A DNA stretch of 11,708 nt from Granulosicoccus sp964449565 (GTDB lineage: Bacteria > Pseudomonadota > Gammaproteobacteria > Granulosicoccales > Granulosicoccaceae): contig CAYUZB010000114.1 of NCBI GenBank assembly GCA_964449565.1, positions 1 to 11,708 of the forward strand, given 5' to 3'. The notes beneath the pieces were generated by a model. The model saw nothing but the letters and a program-made list of their open reading frames with translations. It searched no databases and was not told the origin of the DNA. This document shows positions 11,130-11,708 of the stretch, one piece after another. The number at the start of each line of letters is the position of its first letter. Within the stretch, counting starts at the first letter, position 1. A program made the position numbers and the translations under genes.

Positions 11130-11708
11130 ATGACTAGCGACACCGAGATGCGCCGAGTGGTTCTCGTTGAGGATGAGCCGGCGTTACGAGAAAATTATTC
11201 CCTGGCCCTGGGTCGGGCAGGCTTTGATGTGCTCAGTTTTGCAGCGGCTGACCCGGCGCTCGAATCTGTCAGGCGGCGCCTGCCTGACGTGGCTATCATC
11301 GATATCGGATTGGGCCGGGATAGTGAAGCGGGTTTTGAATTGTGCAAGCAGCTCAGGAGCCTGTCGGCACGACTACCCATACTGTTTCTGACGGCGCGCG
11401 ACAGTGAGCTTGATGTCATCTCTGGATTGCGACTGGGGGCCGATGATTACCTGACCAAGGACATCAGTCTGCAACATCTGGTCGCCCGGGTGAATACGGT
11501 TCTGCGTCGGGTCGAAGCGTTTAGTCAGCCTGATGAAACCAGTAGCGAGCAGGAAGTCGGGCCGATGCGTTTGAATATTGATCGCTTGCAAGTGCATTGG
11601 CGCGATCAGGCGGTAGATTTGACCGTGACTGAATTCTGGTTGGTCGCCTGTCTTGTCAAGCACCCGGGTCAGGTGAAAAGCCGTCAACAGTTGATGGAAG
11701 CGGCAAAC
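11130..11708 (+). CDS. pdsR: Response regulator of the dedicated sortase system (OmpR/PhoB type), partial
   Basis: The first 193 codons stay open to the window end; the 3' end is missing. An in-frame TGA at 11121 fixes the start at the ATG at 11130 or the Met at residue 7. The receiver domain (about 8-125) has the acidic pair E14/D15, phosphoacceptor D58 (IIDIGLG), T88 (FLTARDS) and K110 (DDYLTKD), all intact. A winged-helix output domain begins near residue 148 and is cut in its recognition region (SRQQLMEAAN). It is divergent from the target-sortase pair. The receiver wording and neighbourhood match the regulator of the proteobacterial dedicated sortase system (TIGR03787 type). Its histidine kinase would be expected just downstream, outside the window. 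The family call rests on context as well as sequence; membership of the OmpR/PhoB class is secure. Confidence 0.88.
   Translation, partial: MTSDTEMRRVVLVEDEPALRENYSLALGRAGFDVLSFAAADPALESVRRRLPDVAIIDIGLGRDSEAGFELCKQLRSLSARLPILFLTARDSELDVISGLRLGADDYLTKDISLQHLVARVNTVLRRVEAFSQPDETSSEQEVGPMRLNIDRLQVHWRDQAVDLTVTEFWLVACLVKHPGQVKSRQQLMEAAN

Overview
The window looks like chromosomal DNA of a gammaproteobacterium, probably marine. The grounds are an E. coli-type tRNA-Arg(ACG) and tRNA-Ser(GCT) pair with encoded CCA ends, a hexokinase-type glucokinase whose catalytic residues fall at the E. coli positions, FolD, and the Gram-negative 'proteobacterial dedicated sortase' gene set. The last of these is known mostly from marine proteobacteria. 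Genus cannot be fixed from this sequence. No insertion sequence, phage gene, integrase or CRISPR array is visible.

Layout. 1-290: the 3' part of tRNA-Arg(ACG), complete tRNA-Ser(GCT), and two weak terminator-like hairpins. 291-1773: glucokinase (glk), then a small heat-shock protein with a heat-shock-like promoter and a structured leader. 1798-2793 (minus): a lipoprotein with a 36-bp tandem repeat encoding a Pro/Glu/Asn stalk and an unrecognised six-cysteine C-terminal domain. 2794-2962: a divergent control region with a helically phased 11-bp direct repeat. 2963-3838: folD. 3843-4322 (minus): a small exported protein resembling DUF4864. 4461-8229: a two-gene operon of a secreted DUF1800 protein, carrying an inserted CBM60-like carbohydrate-binding module, and a Tat-type DUF1501 protein. 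8131-10922 (minus): a dedicated sortase and its VIT/VWA target protein. 11130-11708: the start of the divergent response regulator of that sortase system, cut by the window end.

How the genes fit together. The target protein is exported by its signal peptide. It carries a VIT domain, a metal-binding VWA domain, and a C-terminal sorting signal of pentapeptide, membrane helix and short basic tail. The sortase gene begins 2 bp after the target stop, so the two are probably translationally coupled. The divergent regulator probably controls them together with a histidine kinase outside the window. DUF1800 and DUF1501 proteins commonly occur as neighbours and both appear to be exported. The glk, hsp20 and folD stretch is housekeeping.

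The points most worth a second look are: the non-canonical LPQGA sorting motif; the 99-bp antiparallel overlap between the sortase and DUF1501 genes; the carbohydrate-binding-like insertion in the DUF1800 protein; strong inverted repeats buried in the 3' ends of convergent genes; and the hsp20 leader, where a heat-shock promoter and a Shine-Dalgarno-masking structure are competing readings.
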